A DNA stretch of 34,551 nucleotides from Alphaproteobacteria bacterium (GTDB lineage: Bacteria; Pseudomonadota; Alphaproteobacteria; Micavibrionales; Micavibrionaceae): positions 1 to 34,551 of the forward strand of contig JAJFGW010000015.1 of assembly GCA_021775915.1 (NCBI GenBank), given 5' to 3'. Under the pieces are notes generated by a model. The model was not told where the DNA came from, searched no databases, and was given only the letters and a program-made list of their open reading frames with translations. Positions 16,649 to 24,117 of the stretch are shown one piece after another. Both the position numbers and the translations under genes were made by a program. Position 1 is the stretch's first letter. Every line of letters starts with the position of its first letter.

Positions 16649-17845
16649 CTATTCCTCAAGTGGCATATAGGTCTCCGCTAGCGCGGCGAAATAGCTCGCG
16701 CCAATTGGAATCACGTCATCATTGAAATCATAATTTGGATTATGTAGTTCTGTGCTGTTATGGCCGTGCGGATCGTCCGGGTTGCCTTGCCCGACAAAGA
16801 CAAATGCGCCGGGGACTTCTACCAAAAACGCCCCGAAATCTTCGCCGGCCATGGTCGGAGAGTAATTAGTGTCAACATTTTCTGTACCAACAACCACCGT
16901 GGCAGCGTTTGCCGCAATTTCAACGCCATCTGCGGTGTTTACGGTGGCATCGGTTTCAAATCCATAGTTAAAATCTACTGTGGCGCCAAAGGCTTGCGCA
17001 ATATTTTCACACAAAGTCTCTATGCGATCTTTAATCATACGGCGCGAGTCGTTGTTAAAGGTGCGCACCGTACCGCGCAGCGTTGCTGTGTCTGGAATAA
17101 TGTTAAATGCCTCTGTGCCGGCGTTAAGGCTTGTGACGCTAATGACCGCCGTGTCGATCGGGTTTACATTGCGGCTGACAATAGTTTGCAGCGCCGTGAC
17201 AATCTGGCTGGCAATGATCACAGGGTCAATCGCGGTTTCGGGTATAGCCGCATGGCCGCCTTTGCCGATGATCTCGATTTTAAATTCATCGACCGAGGCC
17301 ATCATGGGGCCTGCGCGCATGACTATTGTCCCCGCCGGTTCTTTGGGCCAGTTATGAATACCAAACACATAGTCGCAGGGGAATTCATCAAACAGTCCTT
17401 CAGCGATCATTTTATGCGCGCCGTTGCCGCCTTCTTCGCCGGGCTGAAATATCAAATGAACCTTGCCGTTAAAGTTCTTGTTTTCGCTTAAATATTTGGT
17501 CGCGCCGAGTAAGCTCGCCATATGACCGTCATGGCCACAGGCGTGCATCTTGCCATTGTTTTGCGAGGCATAAGGCAGCCCGGTTTTTTCCTGAATATCG
17601 AGCGCGTCCATATCAGCGCGCAGTCCGATAGTTTTACCAGAGTCTGTTTTTTGTCCTTCAATTGTGGCAACAATGCCGGTTTCGGCCATGCCGCGTTTAT
17701 AGGTCACGCCCCATTCATCAAGCTTTGCGGCAATTAGGTCACCGGCAAAAATTTCTTCGTATTTAGTTTGCGGGTTTTTGTGTAAATCCTGACGCCATGC
17801 GGCGATTTCATCTTTTTGATCGGCGATACTATTAATAACAGGCAT
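16649..17845 (-). CDS. M20D-family amidohydrolase (hippurate / N-acyl amino acid hydrolase type)
   Basis: These metal-dependent enzymes split amino acids or acyl groups from N-acyl amino acids, hippurate or dipeptide-like compounds. The 398 residues show the M20D markers: LRADMDAL (75-82), the Cys-containing metal motif HACGHDGH (101-108), the catalytic pair PGEEGG (135-140), GIHNWP (162-167), the lid-domain GKGGHAA (194-200) and the C-terminal HNPNYDF. There is no signal peptide. The exact substrate cannot be read from sequence. It lies among the importer genes, between yejE and yejF on the same strand, and could process imported peptides or conjugates; that is inference from position. Confidence 0.9.
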   Translation of the reverse strand: MPVINSIADQKDEIAAWRQDLHKNPQTKYEEIFAGDLIAAKLDEWGVTYKRGMAETGIVATIEGQKTDSGKTIGLRADMDALDIQEKTGLPYASQNNGKMHACGHDGHMASLLGATKYLSENKNFNGKVHLIFQPGEEGGNGAHKMIAEGLFDEFPCDYVFGIHNWPKEPAGTIVMRAGPMMASVDEFKIEIIGKGGHAAIPETAIDPVIIASQIVTALQTIVSRNVNPIDTAVISVTSLNAGTEAFNIIPDTATLRGTVRTFNNDSRRMIKDRIETLCENIAQAFGATVDFNYGFETDATVNTADGVEIAANAATVVVGTENVDTNYSPTMAGEDFGAFLVEVPGAFVFVGQGNPDDPHGHNSTELHNPNYDFNDDVIPIGASYFAALAETYMPLEE

Positions 17846-17863
17846 GAGGCTCTCTTTTGTAAA

Positions 17864-18718
17864 TTAGCGCGGCTTATTATCATTTACAGGGTCGGGAGGG
17901 CTTTGTTCAAGTGTTTTTAACGGTTTGGTGCCGATGCACCTAGTCATGAGGATATGTTTTGTTGTGCGGTCAAAGTCGAGCACATGGAATCCTTTTTCAA
18001 GAAGGTTGTTGAGTCGCCGGTGCGCTTGCTTGTTCATATGACCATAATCGTCAAACAGCCTGATTTTAATCGTGTCTTCGGGCCGGGCGCTATAAAGAAA
18101 TTCGTAATCCAGCGGCTTGTGGACATAAACGAGGTCGGAGCCATCACGCGGGTCATGACCGCTGGCATAAATGGCGAATCCGCAATCGAGAAATACGCTC
18201 CAGCTAAATTCGTTATCAACGCAGACTTCGGCAATAGCGTGACTTTTCCCGTCTTCTTTTGCGATCTTGAGCCATTCTGCCATCATTTGCTGCATTAGCT
18301 TATTGCCGCGAAAGTCCTGATGGACAAGGACATTGGCAGCGATAGCTATTTTATCCAGATCCTTATCGGGTAAAACACTACTGTCTCCTATTCCTGCTTC
18401 TTTCATGGTTTGTGGATAGACAATCAACATATGCGCAGCCAGCCGGTCGGGCTCTGACGGTGTGTTGCCTTTAACAAAGGTGCCAATAACAGCATGGCCG
18501 TTTGCTAATAGCTTGCGCAGGTAATTTTTTGTTTTAGGAATGATGTAATGTGACTTACCCAATTTCTTCAGGGCATTCATAACATGGTCTTGTAATTCCA
18601 TACTGTGATGAAGGTCGGTCGCGTTCATATAGCGCACAACATAGTGCAGCCCTGATTTAATGAGCTGACCATTATTAATCTTTCCCTGCGAATGGGTTTC
18701 GAAGTGTTTGCGCACCAT
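17864..18718 (-). CDS. GNAT-family acetyltransferase-like protein
   Basis: A protein of 284 residues with one GNAT fold. Motif A is visible as IAANVLVHQDFRGNKLMQQM (126-145), where the DFRGNK loop would grip the acetyl-CoA pyrophosphate. Motif B follows as N169-x3-S-x-F-x4-GF (to 181), the common N..S..F...GF pattern. The N-terminal 120 residues and the C-terminal tail of about 80 residues are not recognised. The stop lies 18 bases upstream of the M20D start, so the two genes form a pair. There is no signal peptide. The substrate could be a small molecule or a protein; nothing in the sequence decides this. Confidence 0.75.
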   Translation of the reverse strand: MVRKHFETHSQGKINNGQLIKSGLHYVVRYMNATDLHHSMELQDHVMNALKKLGKSHYIIPKTKNYLRKLLANGHAVIGTFVKGNTPSEPDRLAAHMLIVYPQTMKEAGIGDSSVLPDKDLDKIAIAANVLVHQDFRGNKLMQQMMAEWLKIAKEDGKSHAIAEVCVDNEFSWSVFLDCGFAIYASGHDPRDGSDLVYVHKPLDYEFLYSARPEDTIKIRLFDDYGHMNKQAHRRLNNLLEKGFHVLDFDRTTKHILMTRCIGTKPLKTLEQSPPDPVNDNKPR

Positions 18719-18798
18719 TATTTTTTTATTTATGTGCTTTTTATTTATCCCTGTTCAGAATAATTAGTAGCAAATTTTTGCGGGTGCTTCCAGAGAAA

Positions 18799-19824
18799 TT
18801 ATAAATTCGTCTTACGCGGGTCGAAGGCATCGCGTACGGCCTCACCGATGAAGGTCAGTAGCGAGAGCATCATCGCCAGACTGACAAAGCCCGCAATACC
18901 CAGCCACGGCGCTTGCAGGTTGTTTTTGCCCTGTGCCAGTAATTCTCCGAGAGAGGCAGAGCCGGGCGGTAGACCAAGTCCCAGAAAATCCAGACTAGTG
19001 AGCGCGGTAATAGACCCGGTCAGGATAAAGGGCATCAAGGTCATGGTTGCCACCATCGCATTGGGTAGAACGTGGCGGCGCATGATGGTTAGGCTCGAAA
19101 CGCCCAGAGCGTTGGCGGCGCGGACATAATCAAAATTACGTGTGCGCAGGAATTCGGCGCGGACAACATCAACGAGGCTGACCCACGAAAACAGCAGCAA
19201 TATAAACAAAAGCGTCCAGAAGCTCGGCACAAACATGGCCGAGAAGATAATCAGGATATAAAGGCTCGGCAGCGAAGACCAAATCTCGGTGAGCCGCTGC
19301 ATAACAAGATCAAGCCAGCCGCCGTAAAATCCCTGAAACGCTCCGGCGGTCACGCCTATGACGGAACTTATCAGCGTTAGTGTAAGGCCGAACAGCACAG
19401 AAATACGAAAACCGTAAATCACCCGCGCGGCGACATCGCGCCCCTGATCGTCTGTACCGATAATATTGTCTCTCGTTGGCGGGGACGGCGCCGGTTGCGG
19501 CAGGTTATAATTTATTGTGTCATAGGAATAGCGGATAGGCGGCCAGACTATCCAGCCCGATTCTCCTATAAGCTCTTTGACAAAGGGATCGCGGTACGCG
19601 GCTTCGGTTTCAAAATCCCCGCCAAACACCGTTTCGGGGTAGGATTTGAATATCGGCGCGTAGAAAGCCCCCTCAAATTTAACCAGCAAGGGCTTATCAT
19701 TGGCAATAAAATCAGCCGATAGCGCCAGAACAAATAGCGTTAGAAAAACCCACAAAGACCAGAATCCACGTTTGTTGGCGCGGAATTGTGCAAAGCGGCG
19801 GCGGGTGATCGGTGAAAAACTCAT
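18799..19824 (-). CDS. yejE: YejE-type peptide ABC transporter permease
   Basis: This is one of the two inner-membrane channel subunits of the importer. It has 341 residues: an N-terminal membrane helix (FWSLWVFLTLFVLALSADFI), a large periplasmic loop of about 100 residues typical of YejE and DppC-like permeases, and a C-terminal BPD_transp_1 domain with about five helices. The EAA loop that docks the ATPase reads RTRNFDYVRAANALGVSS. The closing DPRKTNL matches the usual end of this family. Its partner yejB lies about 1 kb upstream, separated by two small genes, instead of directly before it as in the standard yejABEF operon. Confidence 0.92.
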   Translation of the reverse strand: MSFSPITRRRFAQFRANKRGFWSLWVFLTLFVLALSADFIANDKPLLVKFEGAFYAPIFKSYPETVFGGDFETEAAYRDPFVKELIGESGWIVWPPIRYSYDTINYNLPQPAPSPPTRDNIIGTDDQGRDVAARVIYGFRISVLFGLTLTLISSVIGVTAGAFQGFYGGWLDLVMQRLTEIWSSLPSLYILIIFSAMFVPSFWTLLFILLLFSWVSLVDVVRAEFLRTRNFDYVRAANALGVSSLTIMRRHVLPNAMVATMTLMPFILTGSITALTSLDFLGLGLPPGSASLGELLAQGKNNLQAPWLGIAGFVSLAMMLSLLTFIGEAVRDAFDPRKTNL

Positions 19825-19883
19825 GGGGTATTATAATCACGAATGAGTATAAATCTATAGCAGCCATTCATAGAATAAGCTGT

Positions 19884-20144
19884 TTAATGAACGGTGTTAT
19901 TGTCTACGCCTGATTTAGCGGACAGTTCCAGCCTGCGCCGTGCTTCATCAAGGCGTAGTCTTGCCGTTTTTAGCTCAACGACGACCTCATTGAGGTAAAC
20001 GCTTTTTTTGCGTAAATAGATGTTTTTCTCATGCAGCGTTTCAAGGGCGAGCTGAAGAGCCTTTTTTTGTTCTTCTGCGCTGGGACGCTCAGTATTTTCC
20101 ACTTGTTTTAAAAAGTTTTGTACTTTTTCCGGTAAGGCACTCAT
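19884..20144 (-). CDS. Small coiled-coil hypothetical protein
   Basis: An 86-residue charged protein predicted to be nearly all helix, with heptad-like runs of Leu, Glu, Lys and Arg in residues 22-74 (ALETLHEKNIYLRKKSVYL, then TARLRLDEARRRLELSA). It has no signal peptide, membrane segment or cysteine. I do not recognise the family. It lies 59 bases upstream of yejE on the same strand and could be co-transcribed, but nothing links it to transport. Confidence 0.6.
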   Translation of the reverse strand: MSALPEKVQNFLKQVENTERPSAEEQKKALQLALETLHEKNIYLRKKSVYLNEVVVELKTARLRLDEARRRLELSAKSGVDNNTVH

Positions 20145-20309
20145 AGCAACTTTCTCATTTGTTCGTGGTGAAGTTGTAAGAGCTTACCTCATGATTATGG
20201 GAATTGCAAGTTTTATACTTTTCGTGCCTCGAAATCTACCTATGGACAGCGATTGCTTGTTAGTGCCACAATCTGTAAATTTTATAAAATGAGGCAAAAA
20301 GGGGGCAGG

Positions 20310-20861
20310 ATGTCAATTTTACCTGAACATATGAGGGATTGTTTTAACAAGGCGGAGATGGCCGTGCTTGATATAGCTGTTCCTGATGATTTGATGGAAT
20401 CTGTTGTCAGGGCAGAGTGGGGCTCTTACGTTAGAAACCTGTCACCAGCACGGATGGTTGAAAAATTTGCCGAAGCACTTGATGCGTTTACAGCAGAATC
20501 TTTAAAGCACTCTGACTCTTCTTCTTTGTCATGTGAGGATAAGGAGGCCGTGTTTTCGAAATGGGCGGCCGCCGATATTGTGGCAAATTCAGCTATTCGC
20601 GAGAGGTTTTTTTATCATTTACCCAGGGGCGAAGCGGACAAGTTTGATAGTGATACGGACTTATCCATATTTTTTGTCATCGATTTTCTAAAAGGTTCTG
20701 CTTCAGATGCGTTAGCGGAGTGGGAGCAGCGCCGTAAGGATTATAATGTACAGAATAGAAGACAGTCTATTCATGAAGTAGTATCAAAAATTTGGCATGA
20801 TGTTTATATGATTAAGGACGAACCGGGGGCCAAAGGTGGCGGCGATCTGTCTCCGTCCTAA
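20310..20861 (+). CDS. Hypothetical protein between yejB and yejE
   Basis: About 183 residues from the ATG at 20310, which follows a purine-rich GGGGGCAGG; the open frame reaches back to 20253 without a better ribosome site. The protein is soluble and acidic, probably helical, with aromatic-rich stretches (KWAAADIVANSAIRERFFYH; DLSIFFVIDFLKG) and a Gly-rich end. No motif or family is recognised. It is read opposite to the surrounding importer genes, and its stop overlaps the yejB stop by 4 bases (convergent). Base composition looks AT-richer than yejB and yejE, in keeping with a later insertion. Confidence 0.65.
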   Translation: MSILPEHMRDCFNKAEMAVLDIAVPDDLMESVVRAEWGSYVRNLSPARMVEKFAEALDAFTAESLKHSDSSSLSCEDKEAVFSKWAAADIVANSAIRERFFYHLPRGEADKFDSDTDLSIFFVIDFLKGSASDALAEWEQRRKDYNVQNRRQSIHEVVSKIWHDVYMIKDEPGAKGGGDLSPS

Positions 20862-21964
20862 ACTTTCCGCGCTTCGAAATCTATACGTGGATCGACATAG
20901 ACGTAAACGATGTCTCTTATTAAAGTCATAACCAGCCCGATAAGCGCGAAGACATAAAGTGTGCCGAGTACAACCGGATAGTCGCGGTTGATGATGGATT
21001 CGTAGCCCAAAAGCCCCAGTCCGTCGAGCGAGAAGATGACCTCGATCAGTAGCGAGCCGGTGAAGAAAATAGCAAGAAATGCGCTGGGGAATCCGGCGAT
21101 CACAATTAGCATGGCGTTACGGAAGATATGCCCGTAAAGCACGCGCTTTTCGGCAAGGCCCTTGGCGCGGGCGGTCAGGACATATTGTTTGTTAATTTCA
21201 TCGAGAAACGAGTTTTTGGTCAGCATCGTTAGTCCGGCAAAGCCGCTAATGACCATCGCAATAATTGGCAAGGTCATGTGCCAGAAGTAATCGAGCACAA
21301 GCCGGAACGTTGACATGTCTTGCCAGTTGTCCGAGACAATGCCGCGTAGCGGGAAAATGTCCCAATAGCGCCCCCCTGCGAACAGGATAATCAGCAAAAT
21401 CGCAAACATGAAGCTGGGGATGGCATAGCCGATAAAGATCATCGCGCTTGACCATATATCAAAGCCTTGCCCGTCTTTGACCGCTTTTTTAATGCCAAGC
21501 GGGATCGAGATAAAATAGATGATAATCGTCGACCATAGTCCGAGCGAAATCGACACCGGCATTTTTTCCAGCACTAGATCAATCACGCTGATGTCGCGGT
21601 AATAGCTCTCGCCCAGATCAAAGCGCAGGTAATTACCGACCATCTGAAAGAAACGTTCGTGCGCCGGTTTGTCAAAACCGTACATGGCTTCCAGCTCGGC
21701 AATGAATTCAGGGTCAAGCCCCTGTGCGCCGCGATATTGACTGTTTTGTCCGGTGCTTTGTGATGACATGGCTCCGGCGGCCATATCACTGCTGGAGCCG
21801 CCGGAAATACGCGCGGTGGCATCGGAGCCGTGGCCTTGAAGCTCGGCAATCATGCGCTCGACCGGGCCGCCGGGCACGAACTGGATGATCGCAAAACTCA
21901 CCAGCATAATGCCGAGCAGAGTGGGGATCATAAAGAGCAGGCGTTTGAGAATATAATTGGCCAT
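20858..21964 (-). CDS. yejB: YejB-type peptide ABC transporter permease
   Basis: This is the second membrane channel subunit of the importer. The 368 residues begin with the classic membrane helix and ILKRLLFMIPTLLGIMLVSF; IIQFVPGGPVERMIAEL follows. A periplasmic insert of about 50 residues (40-90) rich in Gly, Ser, Ala and Gln precedes the conserved YGFDKP. The BPD_transp_1 domain has the EAA loop YVLTARAKGLAEKRVLY, and the C-terminus DPRIDFEARKV is typical. YejB proteins carry a similar Ser/Gly-rich insert, which supports this name over DppB. yejA, normally just upstream, lies 4.8 kb away. Confidence 0.92.
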   Translation of the reverse strand: MANYILKRLLFMIPTLLGIMLVSFAIIQFVPGGPVERMIAELQGHGSDATARISGGSSSDMAAGAMSSQSTGQNSQYRGAQGLDPEFIAELEAMYGFDKPAHERFFQMVGNYLRFDLGESYYRDISVIDLVLEKMPVSISLGLWSTIIIYFISIPLGIKKAVKDGQGFDIWSSAMIFIGYAIPSFMFAILLIILFAGGRYWDIFPLRGIVSDNWQDMSTFRLVLDYFWHMTLPIIAMVISGFAGLTMLTKNSFLDEINKQYVLTARAKGLAEKRVLYGHIFRNAMLIVIAGFPSAFLAIFFTGSLLIEVIFSLDGLGLLGYESIINRDYPVVLGTLYVFALIGLVMTLIRDIVYVYVDPRIDFEARKV

Positions 21965-22070
21965 GAATAGGTTTTACCATTAAGGCAGCAGGACACCAAG
22001 ACATCAAATTTCATCTTATGTTAACGACTAAGGTTTATATTTAACATGTAAATATGAGGGGTTAAATATT

Positions 22071-22451
22071 ATGGCTGATAGTTTTTTTACATTTTTGTAT
22101 CCTTTGGTGGTGTTTATTTCGCTTAGTGCCTACATTCCGCAGGTGAAATCCTTGATAAAGGCTGAAACGTCGTCAGATGACATTTCTATCAAAGCGTGGC
22201 TTCTATGGATTCTCAGTTCTTCCATTGGTCTGGGGTATGGCATCTTTAGCCTAAAGGACATCCTGTTTTGTATTACCACAGCCGTTGGACTGATTATGAT
22301 GACCGCTATCGTAGGAATAACGCTTTATAATCGTTACATTAAGTTCGGTGATTGTAAGAATTTGCTGCAAGCAGTGAATGCCTACATTTTTGGTGTCCCT
22401 CCAGGCGTAATGAAGACGGTTGCCGTGAGAAAAGGCTCCCGGCGGTTCTAA
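22071..22451 (+). CDS. PQ-loop (SemiSWEET-like) membrane protein
   Basis: A 126-residue protein with three hydrophobic segments (about 5-25, 42-60 and 64-86) and the PQ motif at the end of the first (SAYIPQVKSL, P23-Q24). Three helices with one PQ loop is the layout of bacterial SemiSWEETs, which dimerise to move small sugars across the inner membrane, and of related PQ-loop proteins of unknown substrate. A basic tail of about 35 residues follows the last helix. GAGGGG (22056-22061) lies 9 bases before the ATG. The substrate is not known, and the neighbours do not suggest one. Confidence 0.75.
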   Translation: MADSFFTFLYPLVVFISLSAYIPQVKSLIKAETSSDDISIKAWLLWILSSSIGLGYGIFSLKDILFCITTAVGLIMMTAIVGITLYNRYIKFGDCKNLLQAVNAYIFGVPPGVMKTVAVRKGSRRF

Positions 22452-22463
22452 TTACACTTTATA

Positions 22464-22492
22464 TTGACATAATCACAAAAACGTTCTACACT
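22464..22492 (+). promoter_or_regulatory. Probable housekeeping promoter of the Tiki/EreA-like gene
   Basis: A consensus -35 TTGACA (22464-22469) is followed after 17 bases by TACACT (22487-22492), a 4/6 match to the -10 box. Transcription would begin near 22499, about 25 bases before the TTG start at 22524. The spacing and position are both right, but no experimental support exists. Confidence 0.5.
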
Positions 22493-22523
22493 CTCTTGTT
22501 AATAGAGCAAGGGAAAAACGGAA

Positions 22524-23525
22524 TTGCCTGAAACAAACAATATATTGAAGCGTCTTTTGAAGAAGAGTAAGGGCTTATTTATAGCGGGTGCTCTGGTCTT
22601 TGGCCTTTACCATGCAATGGCCCCCGATGTTCGGGAGCTTGATGATAATAAAAGCTATGCGCCGAATTCTATTCAGCAGGAATTTATGAGGCTGGCGGCA
22701 CAAAAATATGATTATCTGGCGCTGGGTGATACAGACCATCGTCGTGCAGAGATTGATCTTTTTGCCCTTAGTCAGGAAACCGTTGGTGCTGTTTCTGCAG
22801 GAGGGGATGATAATTATTTTCTTGAAACTTCAGAATCGCGGCAAGGTGAACTTGATGCCCTGAGAGATAAGGTAAATAAGAAACTTTATCAGGGTAAACA
22901 TAGTTGGATTTGTAGTAAAAATGCCAAGGACAGAATGAGTGCCTCTTTTTCTAAATCTGTGCGCGACAATGAAAAAATTCATTTTATAGCAGCCGACAAA
23001 AGACAGGCAGACGATAGTGCTATGAAGAGCAATGTGAAGTTCTCTCTTCTTATCAATTTACCTTTTAGTTTTTATAAAGCAGTCTATGGCTGTATAGACA
23101 AGCCCGCGTTGATTCTTTTGAATGTTATGGGGGATATTGGGGGTATGGGTGTTGTTACTGATGACAGGCCGACAACACAGTTTATTCTTACCCATAAAGA
23201 GGGTGGAACTATATTGTTCGGGGCGGGCCATTTTAATGACCGCCATTCTGTAACTGGAAAACATAGTATGGCAAGGCTTTTGAAAGACGCAGGAAAATCT
23301 ATCGCTGTCTTTAATATTTATGCTGATCCTGAACAAAGAAAAAGCAAGGCCGCCCGTTCTCGCTATCCTGACGCCTATCTTTATGTGACTCCACCGCCTG
23401 GTGAACCTGATGGTGTTCATATTAATAACCCAGCGTTCCAAGGGCTTTATAAGCAGGCGGTCGAGAATGTCCGTCAAAAGGAAACCGGGAAATTTAAAGT
23501 AGCGGCTTTAAATTCCACTCCTTGA
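22524..23525 (+). CDS. Membrane-anchored Tiki/EreA/ChaN-superfamily-like protein
   Basis: A 333-residue protein with a TTG start, behind AAGGG at about 10 bases; the next Met falls after the membrane segment, so TTG is needed to include it. A basic N-terminus and one hydrophobic helix (17-33) act as a signal anchor and place the rest in the periplasm. Pattern matches to the Tiki/erythromycin-esterase/ChaN superfamily are LALGDTDHRRAEI (65-77, for the usual GExH), YFLETSESRQGELDAL (98-113) and FGAGHFNDRH (232-241). These hold the conserved acidic and His residues of that fold, with Asp replacing the usual Glu. Activity is unknown; relatives include proteases and esterases. The 3' end overlaps the phosphatase gene by 32 bases, tail to tail. 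Confidence 0.7.
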   Translation: MPETNNILKRLLKKSKGLFIAGALVFGLYHAMAPDVRELDDNKSYAPNSIQQEFMRLAAQKYDYLALGDTDHRRAEIDLFALSQETVGAVSAGGDDNYFLETSESRQGELDALRDKVNKKLYQGKHSWICSKNAKDRMSASFSKSVRDNEKIHFIAADKRQADDSAMKSNVKFSLLINLPFSFYKAVYGCIDKPALILLNVMGDIGGMGVVTDDRPTTQFILTHKEGGTILFGAGHFNDRHSVTGKHSMARLLKDAGKSIAVFNIYADPEQRKSKAARSRYPDAYLYVTPPPGEPDGVHINNPAFQGLYKQAVENVRQKETGKFKVAALNSTP

Positions 23526-24117
23526 TAATCCACCGATCATCAACATAGTGAAAAATACACAGCGCGCCGGTGGAGATTTTTATACTGTGTTCTGCGCGGA
23601 AGCCTTCGAAATCTCCGGTTAAGTGCGGCGCGAAACGGGCGATGCCGTTTGATGTGACAACCAGAGCAACTTCACCGTCATCATGTATGCGGATTTGATC
23701 GGCAAAGCCTTGCCAGTTTTGAATGATTTCTTCAGGATCAACAACCCAGCCCTCCGGTACAGTCGCGCTTTCGTCCCAGTCTTTTAGGGCTTGCTCTCCT
23801 AAACGCGCGATGACTTCGTCTTCAGTTTTATTCTCGTCCGGGCCATAATCAATCTCGTTAAAAATATCGAGCTGGTAGGCGGGTTGCGGAAAGCCCGCTT
23901 CCTTCGCGGCAATTTCTCCGGTCTCAATGGTGCGCTGGAGTTTCGAAGAATAAGTCACCTCCGGCACAAGCTCGTTTTCTTTTAAATAGCGCCCGATGGC
24001 GCGGGCTTGTTCCCGGCCTTTTTCGGTGAGCGGTAAATCTGTGTGCGTGCCAACGCGGCGCGGAAGCTCGCCGGGTTCAAACGTATTGCCGTGACGGGCG
24101 ATGATGAGTGTTGTCAC
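23494..24117 (-). CDS. Histidine-phosphatase (phosphoglycerate-mutase-like) family protein lacking the second His
   Basis: The 207-residue protein has the branch-1 histidine phosphatase core: ARHGNTFEPGE with nucleophile H9, GTHTDLPLTEKGREQA, YSSKLQRTIETGEIA with R62, and the acid residue near E88 (NEIDYG). However, the second catalytic His (normally a T/S-H-G motif) reads VVTSNGIARF, with N157 in its place. Phosphatase activity may therefore be reduced or altered. The start is GTG, supported by GAGG about 6-7 bases upstream, and its GTGA overlaps the stop of the O-antigen ligase gene, which implies translational coupling. The substrate is unknown; a sugar-phosphate or lipid-linked phosphate is only a guess from context. 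Confidence 0.85.
   Translation of the reverse strand: MTTLIIARHGNTFEPGELPRRVGTHTDLPLTEKGREQARAIGRYLKENELVPEVTYSSKLQRTIETGEIAAKEAGFPQPAYQLDIFNEIDYGPDENKTEDEVIARLGEQALKDWDESATVPEGWVVDPEEIIQNWQGFADQIRIHDDGEVALVVTSNGIARFAPHLTGDFEGFRAEHSIKISTGALCIFHYVDDRWIIKEWNLKPLL

Noticed and set aside
16760-17491. Long open frame (243 codons) antisense to the M20D hydrolase gene
   Set aside because: The opposite strand carries a complete enzyme with all metal ligands; the antisense translation is Cys/Arg/His-rich and unlike a real protein.
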